DNA of 32,131 nucleotides from Anaerolineae bacterium. GTDB lineage: Bacteria > Chloroflexota > Anaerolineae > Anaerolineales > Villigracilaceae. The position numbers and the translations under genes were made by a program. Below, piece after piece: positions 1 to 7,026 of this stretch. The DNA lies in assembly GCA_003130845.1 (NCBI GenBank), contig QEXW01000066.1, forward strand, positions 1-32,131, given 5' to 3'. The notes below the pieces were generated by a model that ran no database searches, was not told where the DNA came from, and worked only from the letters and a program-made list of their open reading frames with translations. Positions within the stretch are counted from its first letter, which is position 1, and each line of letters starts with the position of its first letter.

Positions 1-32
1 AAAACCGCAAAACCGCAAAACCGCAAAACCTC
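1..32 (+). repeat. 8-bp tandem repeat AAAACCGC x4
   Basis: Four head-to-tail copies of AAAACCGC, the last with one change (AAAACCTC), run directly up to the ATG of the ABC gene. A related AAAACCGG-containing repeat lies inside that gene at 604-670. The array begins at the window edge, so its true length is unknown. Confidence 0.8.
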
Positions 33-36
33 ATGA
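1..36 (+). CDS. 3' end of an upstream gene (partial)
   Basis: From base 1 one frame stays open and ends in TGA at 34-36, overlapping the ATG of the next gene as ATGA. The eleven visible residues read KTAKPQNRKTS. A stop/start overlap of this kind is typical of genes in one operon, and the gene upstream of such an ABC pair is often an HlyD-type membrane fusion protein. That identity is inference only, because nothing diagnostic is visible. The tail is encoded by a short tandem DNA repeat, so the repeat could also be non-coding. Confidence 0.35.
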   Translation, partial: KTAKPQNRKTS

Positions 37-1052
37 TAACCGTTCACAACCTCACCAAGTCATTCTCATCCACCCCCGCCGTTAACGGTGTGAACCTGCA
101 CATTGCCCCCGGCGAAATCTACGGCCTGGTCGGCGCGGACGGGGCCGGGAAAACGACCACCATGCGGTTAATCTGCGGGGCGCTGAAACCCGATTCGGGC
201 GAGGTGAGTGTCTGCGGCTTCGACATTCGCCGCCAGACCGAGCAGGCCCGCGAGCGAATCGGCTATCTCTCCCAGCGCTTTTCGCTCTACGAAGACCTGA
301 CCGTGCTGGAAAACATCCGCTTTTTTGCCGAAGTGCGCGGCCTGAAGCCCGATGAGTGGTACCCGCGCTCGCTGGAAATCCTGGAATTCGTGGGCCTGGC
401 AGCCTTCAAAGACCGTTTTGCCGGGCAACTTTCGGGCGGCATGAAACAAAAACTCGGCCTGGCCTCGGCCCTCGTCACCCGCCCGCGCGTTCTCTTGCTC
501 GACGAACCCACCACCGGCGTAGACCCCGTCACCCGGCAGGACTTTTGGCAGTTGATTATTCGGCTGGTGAATCAGTTCCCCGGTTATCCGGTTAACCGGT
601 TCACTGGAAAACCGGATAACCTCCAAACTGGAAAACCGGATAACTGCCAAACCGGAAAACCACACAACGGCGAAGCCAGGGTTTCCGTGCTCATCTCCAC
701 CCCCTACATGGACGAAGCCACCCGCTGCCACCGGGTCGGGTTTATGAAAAAGGGCCGCCTGGTGGCTGAGGGGACGCCCGGCGAACTGCGCGCCCTGCTC
801 GATGGCCGCATTTTGGAACTGCGCGGCAGCCCGCTGGCTGAAATCCGCCACCATGCGGCGGAAGTTCCCGGCGTGGAAAATGTCCAGGCTTTTGGCGACC
901 GGCTACACCTGCGGGTCAGTTCGGGCCAGGCCGCGAGCGTGATGCAGCGCCTCCCGGCCCAACTCCAACTGCTTGGCCTCTCGGTCGACTCCCTGCGTCC
1001 CCTGCCGCCGACGTTGGAGGACGTTTTTATCGCGCTCTCACAGGACGAGTAA
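33..1052 (+). CDS. ABC transporter ATP-binding protein (first of a pair)
   Basis: This is a cytoplasmic ATPase subunit of an ABC exporter of the YbhF/DrrA/CcmA class. Visible motifs are Walker A GADGAGKTT near residue 36, Q-loop YLSQRFSLYEDLT, signature LSGGMKQ, and Walker B LLLDEPTTGVDP. The H-loop position reads STPYMDEA, with proline instead of histidine. From memory this substitution also occurs in the first ATPase of YbhF-like pairs, so it need not mean a dead enzyme. Between Walker B and the H-loop there is an extra stretch of about 30 residues built from repeats of TGKPDN, encoded by a period-24 DNA repeat; family members usually have a few residues here. The gene starts within the stop codon of the preceding gene and ends 18 bp before the SRPBCC gene, so the three form an operon with the second ATPase. 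Confidence 0.9.
   Translation: MITVHNLTKSFSSTPAVNGVNLHIAPGEIYGLVGADGAGKTTTMRLICGALKPDSGEVSVCGFDIRRQTEQARERIGYLSQRFSLYEDLTVLENIRFFAEVRGLKPDEWYPRSLEILEFVGLAAFKDRFAGQLSGGMKQKLGLASALVTRPRVLLLDEPTTGVDPVTRQDFWQLIIRLVNQFPGYPVNRFTGKPDNLQTGKPDNCQTGKPHNGEARVSVLISTPYMDEATRCHRVGFMKKGRLVAEGTPGELRALLDGRILELRGSPLAEIRHHAAEVPGVENVQAFGDRLHLRVSSGQAASVMQRLPAQLQLLGLSVDSLRPLPPTLEDVFIALSQDE
582..670 (+). repeat. In-frame period-24 repeat with inverted repeat inside the ABC gene
   Basis: CTGGAAAACCGGATAAC occurs at 604-620 and 628-644 within a 24-bp period, with a third degenerate copy from 652. The period equals eight codons (TGKPDN plus two residues), so the frame is kept. GGTTATCCGG (582-591) and CCGGATAACC (612-621) form a perfect 10-bp inverted repeat. 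The sequence falls in the H-loop-proximal part of the ABC ATPase, where close relatives have no such insert. Confidence 0.8.
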
Positions 1053-1070
1053 AGCACCCAAGGAGAACCT

Positions 1071-1511
1071 ATGATTACCCTTGACCTTTCTACTCTGGTT
1101 GACCGCCCCTTGCCGGAGATTTTCGAGTTTCTCTCCAACCCGCTTAACTTGCCCCAATGGCAAAAAATGATTGTCAGTATCGAGCCACTCACTCCCGGCG
1201 AGCCAGCCGTTGGCGCGAGATACAAAGTATCTGCTGCGGTGATGGGACGCCACCTCGAAGGCGAAATGCAAATTACAGCCTTGGAGCCGCCCCACAAGGT
1301 GGGCTTTGTCAACCAATCCGGCCCGATGCGCGTCCATATCACCGTCACGCTCAAGCCGGTCGGTTCTGGCGCCAAAATCGCGCTCCATGCCGAAGGCAAC
1401 CCGGCCGGCGTGTTCGCCCTGGCCGAAGGCGTGCTGGCCGGAAGAATCAAGAGTGAAATGGAAGCCAACCTAGCGCGTCTGAAAGCCGTGCTTGAAAATC
1501 AAAAAGGATAA
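1071..1511 (+). CDS. SRPBCC (START/polyketide cyclase-like) family protein
   Basis: A 146-residue protein with the sequence pattern of the SRPBCC helix-grip fold: an N-terminal beta strand with VDRPLPEIFEFLSNP, the WQKMI segment, alternating strands (GEMQITALEPPHKVGF) and a long C-terminal helix. Such proteins form a hydrophobic ligand pocket. The ligand cannot be predicted here. It lies between the two ATPase genes and is preceded by AAGGAG at 1060-1065, so it is co-translated with them; a role in presenting a lipid-like substrate to the transporter is only a guess. It is probably cytoplasmic, since no signal peptide or membrane segment is visible. Confidence 0.75.
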   Translation: MITLDLSTLVDRPLPEIFEFLSNPLNLPQWQKMIVSIEPLTPGEPAVGARYKVSAAVMGRHLEGEMQITALEPPHKVGFVNQSGPMRVHITVTLKPVGSGAKIALHAEGNPAGVFALAEGVLAGRIKSEMEANLARLKAVLENQKG

Positions 1512-1578
1512 ATGATTCTGCAATTCGTGTTTGCGTTTCCTTCTTAACCATTCTGAATTCTGCATTCCCGGAGCCCCC

Positions 1579-2490
1579 ATGCCCTTACCTGTTATCTATG
1601 TGGATGAACTGACCCGCAAATTTGGCGACTTCACCGCCGTGGACCATGTTTCGTTCGAAGTCAACGCCGGGGAAATTGTCGGCTACCTGGGCCCCAACGG
1701 CAGCGGCAAGACGACCACCATTCGGATGCTGCTCGGGTTGCTAGCGCCTACTTCAGGCAGCGCAACGGTGCTTGGCTTCGATTCCTTTCGGCAGACGGAA
1801 GCGGTGCGGGCGCGGGCTGGGTATATGTCGCAGAAATTTGCGATTTATGATGACCTAACGGTTTGGGAGAACCTGCGATTTTACGGCGGCGTGTACGGGA
1901 TTAACGACCCGGCCCGTATTCAGGAAACGCTGGAGCAAGTTGGCTTGGCGGGTCACGAGAACGCCCTGACCCGCACCCTCTCGGCGGGCTGGCGGCAGCG
2001 CCTGGCCCTCGGCATTGCCCTGGTCCACAAGCCGCAGCTTCTGTTCCTGGATGAACCGACCAGCGGGGTGGACCCCAACGCCCGCCGCGCCTTTTGGGAC
2101 CTGATTTACGACCTGGCCGCCGGGGGCGTCACCATCCTGGTCACCACCCACTACATGGACGAAGCCGAATACTGCCACCGCGTGGGGATGATGCGCGACG
2201 GCAAACTGCTGGCGATGGATTCGCCGCTGGCGCTCAAAGAGCAATACGTTCCAGGCGATGTGTATGAGATTTATGCTGCGCCCCTTCTTGCTGGGTTAGC
2301 CGCCGTGGAATCTGCTCCGGGCGTGCTGCGCGCCGCTTTGGCGGGTGACCACTTGCGGGTGATTGTCGAAAAGGACGCAGGGCAGGAGACGCTCCGGTCA
2401 GCGCTGGCCGCAACGGGGATAAATATCACCTCCATCCAAAAAGGCGAGCCGATGCTGGAAGATGTCTTCCTTGCGCTGGCGAAAACCTGA
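1579..2490 (+). CDS. ABC transporter ATP-binding protein (second of a pair)
   Basis: The second ATPase of the exporter, 303 residues from the ATG at 1579. An upstream TTG at 1531 would extend the frame by 16 residues, but MPLPVIYVDELTRKFGD is the normal family N-terminus and GGAG precedes the ATG at 1570-1573. Motifs are Walker A GPNGSGKTT, Q-loop MSQKF, signature LSAGWRQ (second Gly of the canonical LSGGQ replaced by Ala), Walker B LLFLDEPTSGVDP and an intact H-loop TTHYMDEAE. The C-terminal domain ends EPMLEDVFLALAKT, as in DrrA/YbhF proteins. No permease gene follows: the next gene is convergent and its stop codon abuts this one. Confidence 0.88.
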   Translation: MPLPVIYVDELTRKFGDFTAVDHVSFEVNAGEIVGYLGPNGSGKTTTIRMLLGLLAPTSGSATVLGFDSFRQTEAVRARAGYMSQKFAIYDDLTVWENLRFYGGVYGINDPARIQETLEQVGLAGHENALTRTLSAGWRQRLALGIALVHKPQLLFLDEPTSGVDPNARRAFWDLIYDLAAGGVTILVTTHYMDEAEYCHRVGMMRDGKLLAMDSPLALKEQYVPGDVYEIYAAPLLAGLAAVESAPGVLRAALAGDHLRVIVEKDAGQETLRSALAATGINITSIQKGEPMLEDVFLALAKT

Positions 2491-3465
2491 TTATCCACCG
2501 CCGTATTTCTCCACCAACCTGCGTGCGGTTGGCTCATCGAGTATCAGTTCACGCATCAAGCCGCCTCTGAGCGCGGCGTGCAATCCACGCACTTTGGACA
2601 GCCCGGAGACCACACAAATCCCGTGTTTTTGCTGGAACATTTCCAGGCTAGGGCCGCTCGAACGTTCGTTGAGTGGAATCCGGTCGAAACTGCCATCCTC
2701 GCGGAAAAAGACGGTGGCAATATCTCCGGCAATCCTTTGCCGTTCTAGCTCCCGATAATCTCGTTCCTCTAGATAGCCGCCACTGTAAACGTGACTCGGC
2801 ACCCCGGCATTGACCGCGCCGATGCTGTAGAGCAGCAGGTCGGCTTTTTGTTGCAAATCGAGCAGGCGGCGGATGCTGCCCTCCTTCCAGAGCGCGTTTT
2901 TGGTTTCAGCGTAATCGAAAAAGGTCGGCACGGGGAACAGGTGGGCGGGCGCCCCGTAATTCTGCGAAAAACGCATCAGGATTTGGCTGGCGTATTCAAT
3001 GCCGGTGGTTTGGGTGTTGCCCGCGCCGTTCAATTGGACAATCTGCGAGTTGTAGGTGGGTTTGGGCTGCAGGTGCCGAGAGATGGCGCTGGTGGTGGTG
3101 CCCCAAGCAATCCCCAAAATCATGTTTGACTTAAACACTTCGTTGAGATAGCTGGCGGCATATCGTGCGACCCGCTCTAGCCATTCGGCCTCGCCGGCGA
3201 TTTCCGGCGCCGGGACGACATGCGCCCGCTGAATCCCGAATCGCTCCACAATGGCTTTTTCCAGCCGCCGAGGATGCTCGAAGGGGTCTAAGATGCGTAT
3301 ATCCACAAGACCTTCTTGTTTGGCAAAGCTCAACAGGCGTGAAATGGTGGAACGCGAAACCTGCATTTCGCGCGCAATCGCCTCAGTGCTCATATCTTGG
3401 TAATAATACATGCGCGCCACGTAAATGGCGGCTTCTAGTTTATTTTTCTTGGGTGGGGTAGGCAT
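2491..3465 (-). CDS. SorC-family sugar-binding transcriptional regulator
   Basis: A 324-residue DNA-binding regulator. The N-terminus holds a helix-turn-helix (STEAIAREMQVSRSTISRLL, about residues 26-45). The rest matches the SorC effector-binding domain, including the nucleotide/sugar-phosphate-type pocket segments ILGIAWGTTTSAI and the C-terminal SGLSKVRGLHAALRGG. Family members usually sense a phosphorylated sugar and control the adjacent operon. It is divergent from glpD across a 167-bp promoter region, so glycerol-3-phosphate or a triose phosphate is a sensible candidate effector, by inference. AGGAG lies upstream of the start but about a dozen bases away, a rather long spacing. The stop codon directly abuts the stop of the convergent ABC gene, leaving no room for a terminator. 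Confidence 0.88.
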   Translation of the reverse strand: MPTPPKKNKLEAAIYVARMYYYQDMSTEAIAREMQVSRSTISRLLSFAKQEGLVDIRILDPFEHPRRLEKAIVERFGIQRAHVVPAPEIAGEAEWLERVARYAASYLNEVFKSNMILGIAWGTTTSAISRHLQPKPTYNSQIVQLNGAGNTQTTGIEYASQILMRFSQNYGAPAHLFPVPTFFDYAETKNALWKEGSIRRLLDLQQKADLLLYSIGAVNAGVPSHVYSGGYLEERDYRELERQRIAGDIATVFFREDGSFDRIPLNERSSGPSLEMFQQKHGICVVSGLSKVRGLHAALRGGLMRELILDEPTARRLVEKYGGG

Positions 3466-3513
3466 TTTGTTCTACAAGTCTCCTGAACGTCTGTGGCAAC
3501 GCAATTTGTAAAT

Positions 3514-3519
3514 AGTATA
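3514..3519 (-). promoter_or_regulatory. Candidate -10 box for the SorC-type regulator
   Basis: On the minus strand TATACT (5 of 6 consensus) stands about 50 bp upstream of the regulator start. The region 17 bp further upstream gives only a weak -35 match, so the promoter may need activation or be weak. It lies between the regulator and the strong glpD promoter, so binding here could affect both. Confidence 0.4.
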
Positions 3520-3557
3520 GTCCTTTTGACGTATTTTTGCACGTTTGTTCATTTTGA

Positions 3558-3586
3558 TTGACGAATTGTGCAGCCGTTTCTATAAT
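3558..3586 (+). promoter_or_regulatory. Sigma70-type promoter of glpD
   Basis: TTGACG at 3558-3563 and a perfect TATAAT at 3581-3586 are separated by exactly 17 bp. The predicted transcript starts near 3593 and gives a leader of about 40 nt before the ATG at 3633, with AAAGGA at 3620-3625 as ribosome binding site. This excludes an ATG at 3558, which lies in the -35 box itself. Confidence 0.8.
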
Positions 3587-3632
3587 GCGTCTGATTTTGC
3601 CACCTCCCTTTCTCGCTCTAAAGGACAACCAG

Positions 3633-5327
3633 ATGAACCGTTCTGACGTTTTTTCCGTTCTGCAAGCCAAATCTCCCGATGTTCTCATAATTGGCGCGGG
3701 CATCAATGGCGCGGGCACGTTCCGAGATTTGGCGCTCAATGGGGTGGATGTCTTAATCATTGACCGCGGTGATTTTTGCTCTGGGGCTTCGGCGGCCTCC
3801 TCGCACATGGCGCATGGCGGCATCCGCTATCTCGAAAACGGCGAGTTCCGCCTGGTGCGCGAGGCTGTGCAAGAGCGCAATCGCATGATTGAGAACGCCC
3901 CGCACCTGGTCAGGCCGCTGCCGACCGTTGTGCCGATGTTCAAGATTTTCTCCGGCCTGCTCAACGCGCCACTCAAGTTTTTGAATTGGCTCGATAAACC
4001 TGCGGAGCGCGGCGCGCTGGTCATCAAAATCGGCCTGATTTTCTACGATGCCTTCACCGGCAAACAGCGCACCGTGCCACCTCACAAGTTTGAGGGCCGC
4101 GAAAAATCGCTGGAGAAATACCCCAAACTGGCGCAGGACATCAAGTTTACGGCGACGTATTACGACGGGCAAATCCTTTCACCGGAGCGTTACACCATCG
4201 AACTGCTGTTGGATGGCGAAAAAGATGGCGGCAAAGCCCTGAACTATGTCTCCTTTGTGGGCGCGCAGGGTGATTCGGTCACCTTGCGGGATGAACTGAC
4301 CGGTTCCACCTTCGAGATTCAGCCGAAAATCATCATCAATGCCGCTGGGCCGTGGATTGACCTTGTCAACCGTACCCTGGGCATCTCGAACCGCTACATC
4401 GGCGGGACGAAAGGCTCGCACCTCGTCTTGAATCACCCCGAGTTGCGCGAGGCCATCGGCAAAAACGAGTTCTTCTTCGAGAACAAAGATGGCCGCATCG
4501 TCCTGATTTTCCCGTTCTACGATAAAGTCATCATCGGCACATCTGACATCCCGATTCAGAATCCCGATGAAGCGCGCTGCACTCCTGAAGAAGAACAGTA
4601 TTTTATTGACCTGGTCTCGCGCGTCTTTCCGACTATCCAAGTTGGCCCGGAGCATATCGTTTTCCGCTTCTCCGGCGTGCGTCCGCTCGAATATATGCAG
4701 GCCAAAACCACCGGTCAGATTACCCGCGACCACAGCATCAAGGAAGACAAGGCTGGGAACATCCCCGTCCTTTCACTCGTGGGCGGCAAGTGGACGAGTT
4801 ACCGCGCCTTCGGTGAGCAGGTGACGGACAAGGTGCTTGCCATGCTCGGCAAGAGCCGCCAGGCCGAAACTACCCGCCTGCCCATCGGCGGCGGGGCCGA
4901 TTATCCGGCGGTCAGCCTGGCGCAAATTGAGTACATCAAGAAAATTGGCGAGGAAACCGGGCTGGGCAACCTGATTCCCAAGAACCTGTTCGAGCGTTAC
5001 GGCACGGGCGCGCTGGAGGTGGCCCGATTCGTCAAAGAAACCAGCGCCGAACCGTTTATCCCGCGCTCGTCAGCGGGGCTCCAATCCCTGCCCGGCTGGA
5101 CGGTAGGCGAGGTGCGCTTTCTGGTGGAGCGCGAAAAAGCCGTGCATGTGGATGATATTCTCATTCGCCGCTCGACGCTGGCCTGGCTGGGCAACGTGAC
5201 CAAACCCCTGGTGGAAGAAATCGCCGCAATCATGGCCGACAGCCTGGGCTGGAGCGGGGAGCAAGTGAAAGCCGAAGTGGAGCGAACTCTCCACGTCTTG
5301 AAAGAGTATCACGGCGTTGTGTTGTAA
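3633..5327 (+). CDS. glpD: Glycerol-3-phosphate dehydrogenase (FAD, quinone-linked)
   Basis: It oxidises sn-glycerol 3-phosphate to dihydroxyacetone phosphate at the membrane and passes electrons to the quinone pool. The 564-residue protein starts with the Rossmann FAD motif (IIGAGINGAGTFRDLALNG, about residues 19-37), followed by DRGDFCSGASAASSHMAHGGIRYLE, the segment that contacts FAD and substrate in this family. FSGVRPLE and the GGKWTSYRAF signature come before a C-terminal alpha-helical domain (DAO_C) with the typical FLVEREKA and D-D-I-L-I-R-R-S-T-L-A pattern. The start at 3633 is chosen from the promoter and ribosome binding site. It is transcribed alone, with a terminator 15 bp behind the stop, and faces the SorC-type regulator. 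GlpD (single subunit) fits better than GlpA because no glpB or glpC follows. Confidence 0.95.
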   Translation: MNRSDVFSVLQAKSPDVLIIGAGINGAGTFRDLALNGVDVLIIDRGDFCSGASAASSHMAHGGIRYLENGEFRLVREAVQERNRMIENAPHLVRPLPTVVPMFKIFSGLLNAPLKFLNWLDKPAERGALVIKIGLIFYDAFTGKQRTVPPHKFEGREKSLEKYPKLAQDIKFTATYYDGQILSPERYTIELLLDGEKDGGKALNYVSFVGAQGDSVTLRDELTGSTFEIQPKIIINAAGPWIDLVNRTLGISNRYIGGTKGSHLVLNHPELREAIGKNEFFFENKDGRIVLIFPFYDKVIIGTSDIPIQNPDEARCTPEEEQYFIDLVSRVFPTIQVGPEHIVFRFSGVRPLEYMQAKTTGQITRDHSIKEDKAGNIPVLSLVGGKWTSYRAFGEQVTDKVLAMLGKSRQAETTRLPIGGGADYPAVSLAQIEYIKKIGEETGLGNLIPKNLFERYGTGALEVARFVKETSAEPFIPRSSAGLQSLPGWTVGEVRFLVEREKAVHVDDILIRRSTLAWLGNVTKPLVEEIAAIMADSLGWSGEQVKAEVERTLHVLKEYHGVVL

Positions 5328-5341
5328 ACACCGCTCCCAAG

Positions 5342-5371
5342 GCCCTCGGTAAAATCCGGGGGCTGTTTTTT
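5342..5371 (+). terminator. Rho-independent terminator behind glpD
   Basis: GCCCTCGG (5342-5349) pairs with CCGGGGGC (5356-5363), eight base pairs with one G-U, around a TAAAAT loop. It is followed by TGTTTTTT (5364-5371). It separates glpD from the glycan operon. Confidence 0.88.
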
Positions 5372-5384
5372 ACATGAGATAGGG

Positions 5385-5398
5385 TAAAATTGCCCCGC
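5385..5398 (+). promoter_or_regulatory. Candidate -10 region of the glycan operon
   Basis: TAAAAT (5385-5390) is followed by TGCCCCGC. Thirteen of the fourteen bases are shared with TATAATTGCCCCGC at 31582-31595 in front of the tRNA-tuf operon. A clear -35 box is not visible because the glpD terminator occupies that position. The start codon at 5410 is close, so the leader would be very short. Confidence 0.45.
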
Positions 5399-5409
5399 CC
5401 AGGGTCAGT

Positions 5410-6348
5410 ATGAAACTTTCGATTGTCACCACGCTTTACTACTCTTCCCCCTACATCCAGCCATTCTACGAGCGCACCTGCGCCGCCTGTCAATCCATCC
5501 CCGCCGAGTTGGAATTTGTCTTTGTCAACGATGGCTCCCCGGATGATTCGCTCGAGGTGGCCGTGCGTTTGAGCGAGCAGGACCCGCGCGTGAAAGTGGT
5601 GGATTTGTCGCGCAATTTTGGTCATCACAAAGCCGCCATGACCGGGCTCATGCACGCCACCGGCGACCTGGTGTTCCTGATTGATGTGGACCTGGAAGAA
5701 GAGCCGGAACTGGTGCTGGGCTTTTACAACGAAATGCAAAAACACCCGCGCGCCGATGTGATTTATGGCGTGCAGGATACCCGCAAAGGCGGCTGGTTCG
5801 AGCGCTGGAGCGGCAGCCTGTATTATCGCCTGTTCAATGCGCTCTCCTCGCACAAAATCCCGGCCAACCTGCTGATGGCGCGCCTGATGACCCGCCGCTA
5901 CGTGGACGCGCTCTTGCTCCACCGCGAGAGCGAACTCGACATCAGCGGACTGTGGACGATTACCGGCTTTGAACAAATTCCGGTGACGGTGCATAAGCAC
6001 AGCAAGCCCTCCACCACCTATAACCTGCGGCGCAAAATCGCGCTGATGATTCGCGCCATCACCGCCTTCAGCAACCGCCCCCTCTTGTATATCGCCGCGA
6101 CGGGCGTCATTATCCTGGGACTGTCGTTCCTGTATTTTCTTTACATCATGTACGTTTACCTGTTCGTGGGCAAACCGCCGGATGGCTTTACCACCATCAT
6201 CTTGTCCATCTGGTTTTTGGGCGGTCTGACCATTTTTAGCCTGGGCGTGATTGCCATTTACCTTTCGGTCATTTTTACCGAAACCAAGCAGCGCCCCTAT
6301 ACGATTGTGCGACAAATTTACCAATCGGAGAAGTCGGATGTCCACTGA
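5410..6348 (+). CDS. GT2 glycosyltransferase, ArnC/DPM1-like with two C-terminal TM helices
   Basis: A 312-residue membrane-associated enzyme of family GT2. The catalytic domain (about 1-215) has FVNDGSPDDS, SRNFGHHKAAMTGL and the metal-binding DVD at 92-94 in LIDVDLEEEPE. Two hydrophobic segments (about 225-255 and 262-290) follow, then a short charged tail ending IVRQIYQSEKSDVH. This architecture is that of ArnC/GtrB-type enzymes, which transfer a sugar from a nucleotide donor to polyprenyl phosphate on the cytoplasmic face. It opens the glycan operon and overlaps the next gene by 11 bp. Given the WecE and RmlB homologues downstream, dTDP-4-amino-4,6-dideoxygalactose is a plausible donor, by inference. 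Confidence 0.88.
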   Translation: MKLSIVTTLYYSSPYIQPFYERTCAACQSIPAELEFVFVNDGSPDDSLEVAVRLSEQDPRVKVVDLSRNFGHHKAAMTGLMHATGDLVFLIDVDLEEEPELVLGFYNEMQKHPRADVIYGVQDTRKGGWFERWSGSLYYRLFNALSSHKIPANLLMARLMTRRYVDALLLHRESELDISGLWTITGFEQIPVTVHKHSKPSTTYNLRRKIALMIRAITAFSNRPLLYIAATGVIILGLSFLYFLYIMYVYLFVGKPPDGFTTIILSIWFLGGLTIFSLGVIAIYLSVIFTETKQRPYTIVRQIYQSEKSDVH

Positions 6349-6970
6349 AAATGTATTAAAGCAATTAGAGAAATTTTTCAGCGAGAAAGTCAACCGTCTC
6401 GGCCCCAACCCGCAAGGCGCCGATTACAACTCGCCCGAATCGCAGTTTGTGCGCTTCGACCAACTCATCAAAGTCCTGCCGCCGGTCGAACAACCCTTTT
6501 CGCTGATTGACTACGGCTGCGGCTACGGTGCGCTGGCGCATTACCTGCGCGAAAAGGGCTACCAGTTTGATTACCAGGGCTTCGACATCTCCGAAGCCAT
6601 GATTCAACATGCCCTGCAGCAAAAGCCTGCTGACGTGGACTGGAAATTCTTCACCAGCGAAGCCGAGTTAGTTCCGGCAGATTACACCATTGCTTGCGGG
6701 GTGTTCAACATGAAGTTCGATGCCGATAACGACACCTGGCGGACGTTCATCCTGGAATTGCTGGTCAAAATAGCCCGCTTAAGCCACAAGGGTTTTGCTT
6801 TCAACATGCTCACCAGTTACTCGGACCCCGACCGCATGGCGCAGCGCCCCGATTTATATTTTGGCGACCCCCTATTTTTCTTTGATTATTGTAAACGCAA
6901 CTTTTCGCGCAACGTGGCTCTGCTGCATGATTACAACCTGTACGACTGGACGATTCTGGTGCGGATGTAA
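6338..6970 (+). CDS. Class I SAM-dependent methyltransferase (copy 1, intact)
   Basis: A 210-residue soluble methyltransferase. Motif I reads SLIDYGCGYGALAHYL (about 65-80), with an acidic residue in GFDISEAM closing the SAM site. The C-terminal half contains HKGFAFNMLTSYSDPDRM and DYCKRNFSRNVALLHDYNLYDWTILVRM. The start ATG lies inside the end of the GT2 gene (11-bp overlap), which implies translational coupling. A paralogue with the same layout follows at 8101-8729 but is frameshifted. The target is unknown. The position between glycosyltransferase and WbqC genes suggests methylation of a sugar or its N-acyl group, which is inference. Confidence 0.88.
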   Translation: MSTENVLKQLEKFFSEKVNRLGPNPQGADYNSPESQFVRFDQLIKVLPPVEQPFSLIDYGCGYGALAHYLREKGYQFDYQGFDISEAMIQHALQQKPADVDWKFFTSEAELVPADYTIACGVFNMKFDADNDTWRTFILELLVKIARLSHKGFAFNMLTSYSDPDRMAQRPDLYFGDPLFFFDYCKRNFSRNVALLHDYNLYDWTILVRM

Positions 6971-6979
6971 TTCGTACTA

Positions 6980-7011
6980 CAGGCTTGAACCTGTTCACCG
7001 CCTGAAGGCGG
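6980..7011 (+). repeat. Two short hairpins between methyltransferase and SMR gene
   Basis: CAGG...CCTG (6980-6993) and the perfect CCGCC-TGAA-GGCGG hairpin (6998-7011) fill the gap between the stop at 6970 and the ribosome binding site at 7016. There is no T-tract, so this is not a standard terminator. It may be a dispersed palindromic intergenic unit or a processing/attenuation signal. Confidence 0.5.
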
Positions 7012-7015
7012 CACT

Positions 7016-7021
7016 GGAGGT
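7016..7021 (+). promoter_or_regulatory. Strong Shine-Dalgarno GGAGGT without a canonical start codon nearby
   Basis: GGAGGT is complementary to the 16S rRNA 3' end. Five bases downstream lies ATC (7027-7029), not ATG, GTG or TTG, in the frame of the SMR gene. A GTG overlapping the motif (7020-7022) is out of frame. The first in-frame ATG (7051) is 29 bases away. The site therefore argues for translation beginning at 7027. Confidence 0.7.
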
Positions 7022-7026
7022 GTCTT

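Noticed and set aside
1-32. Start of a CRISPR array
   Set aside because: The units are 8 bp without spacers, and no cas gene is in the window. No other CRISPR-like array was seen.
168-854. 228-codon minus-strand frame opposite the first ABC gene
   Set aside because: Antisense shadow of a clear ABC ATPase gene.
3558-3632. Longer N-terminus of glpD from ATG 3558
   Set aside because: That ATG lies inside the -35 box of the promoter, and the extra residues do not belong to the family.
5230-6408. 392-codon open frame on the minus strand opposite the GT2 gene
   Set aside because: Composition is typical of an antisense shadow (many His, Gln, Val and Gly), no motif is recognisable, and the plus-strand gene is certain.
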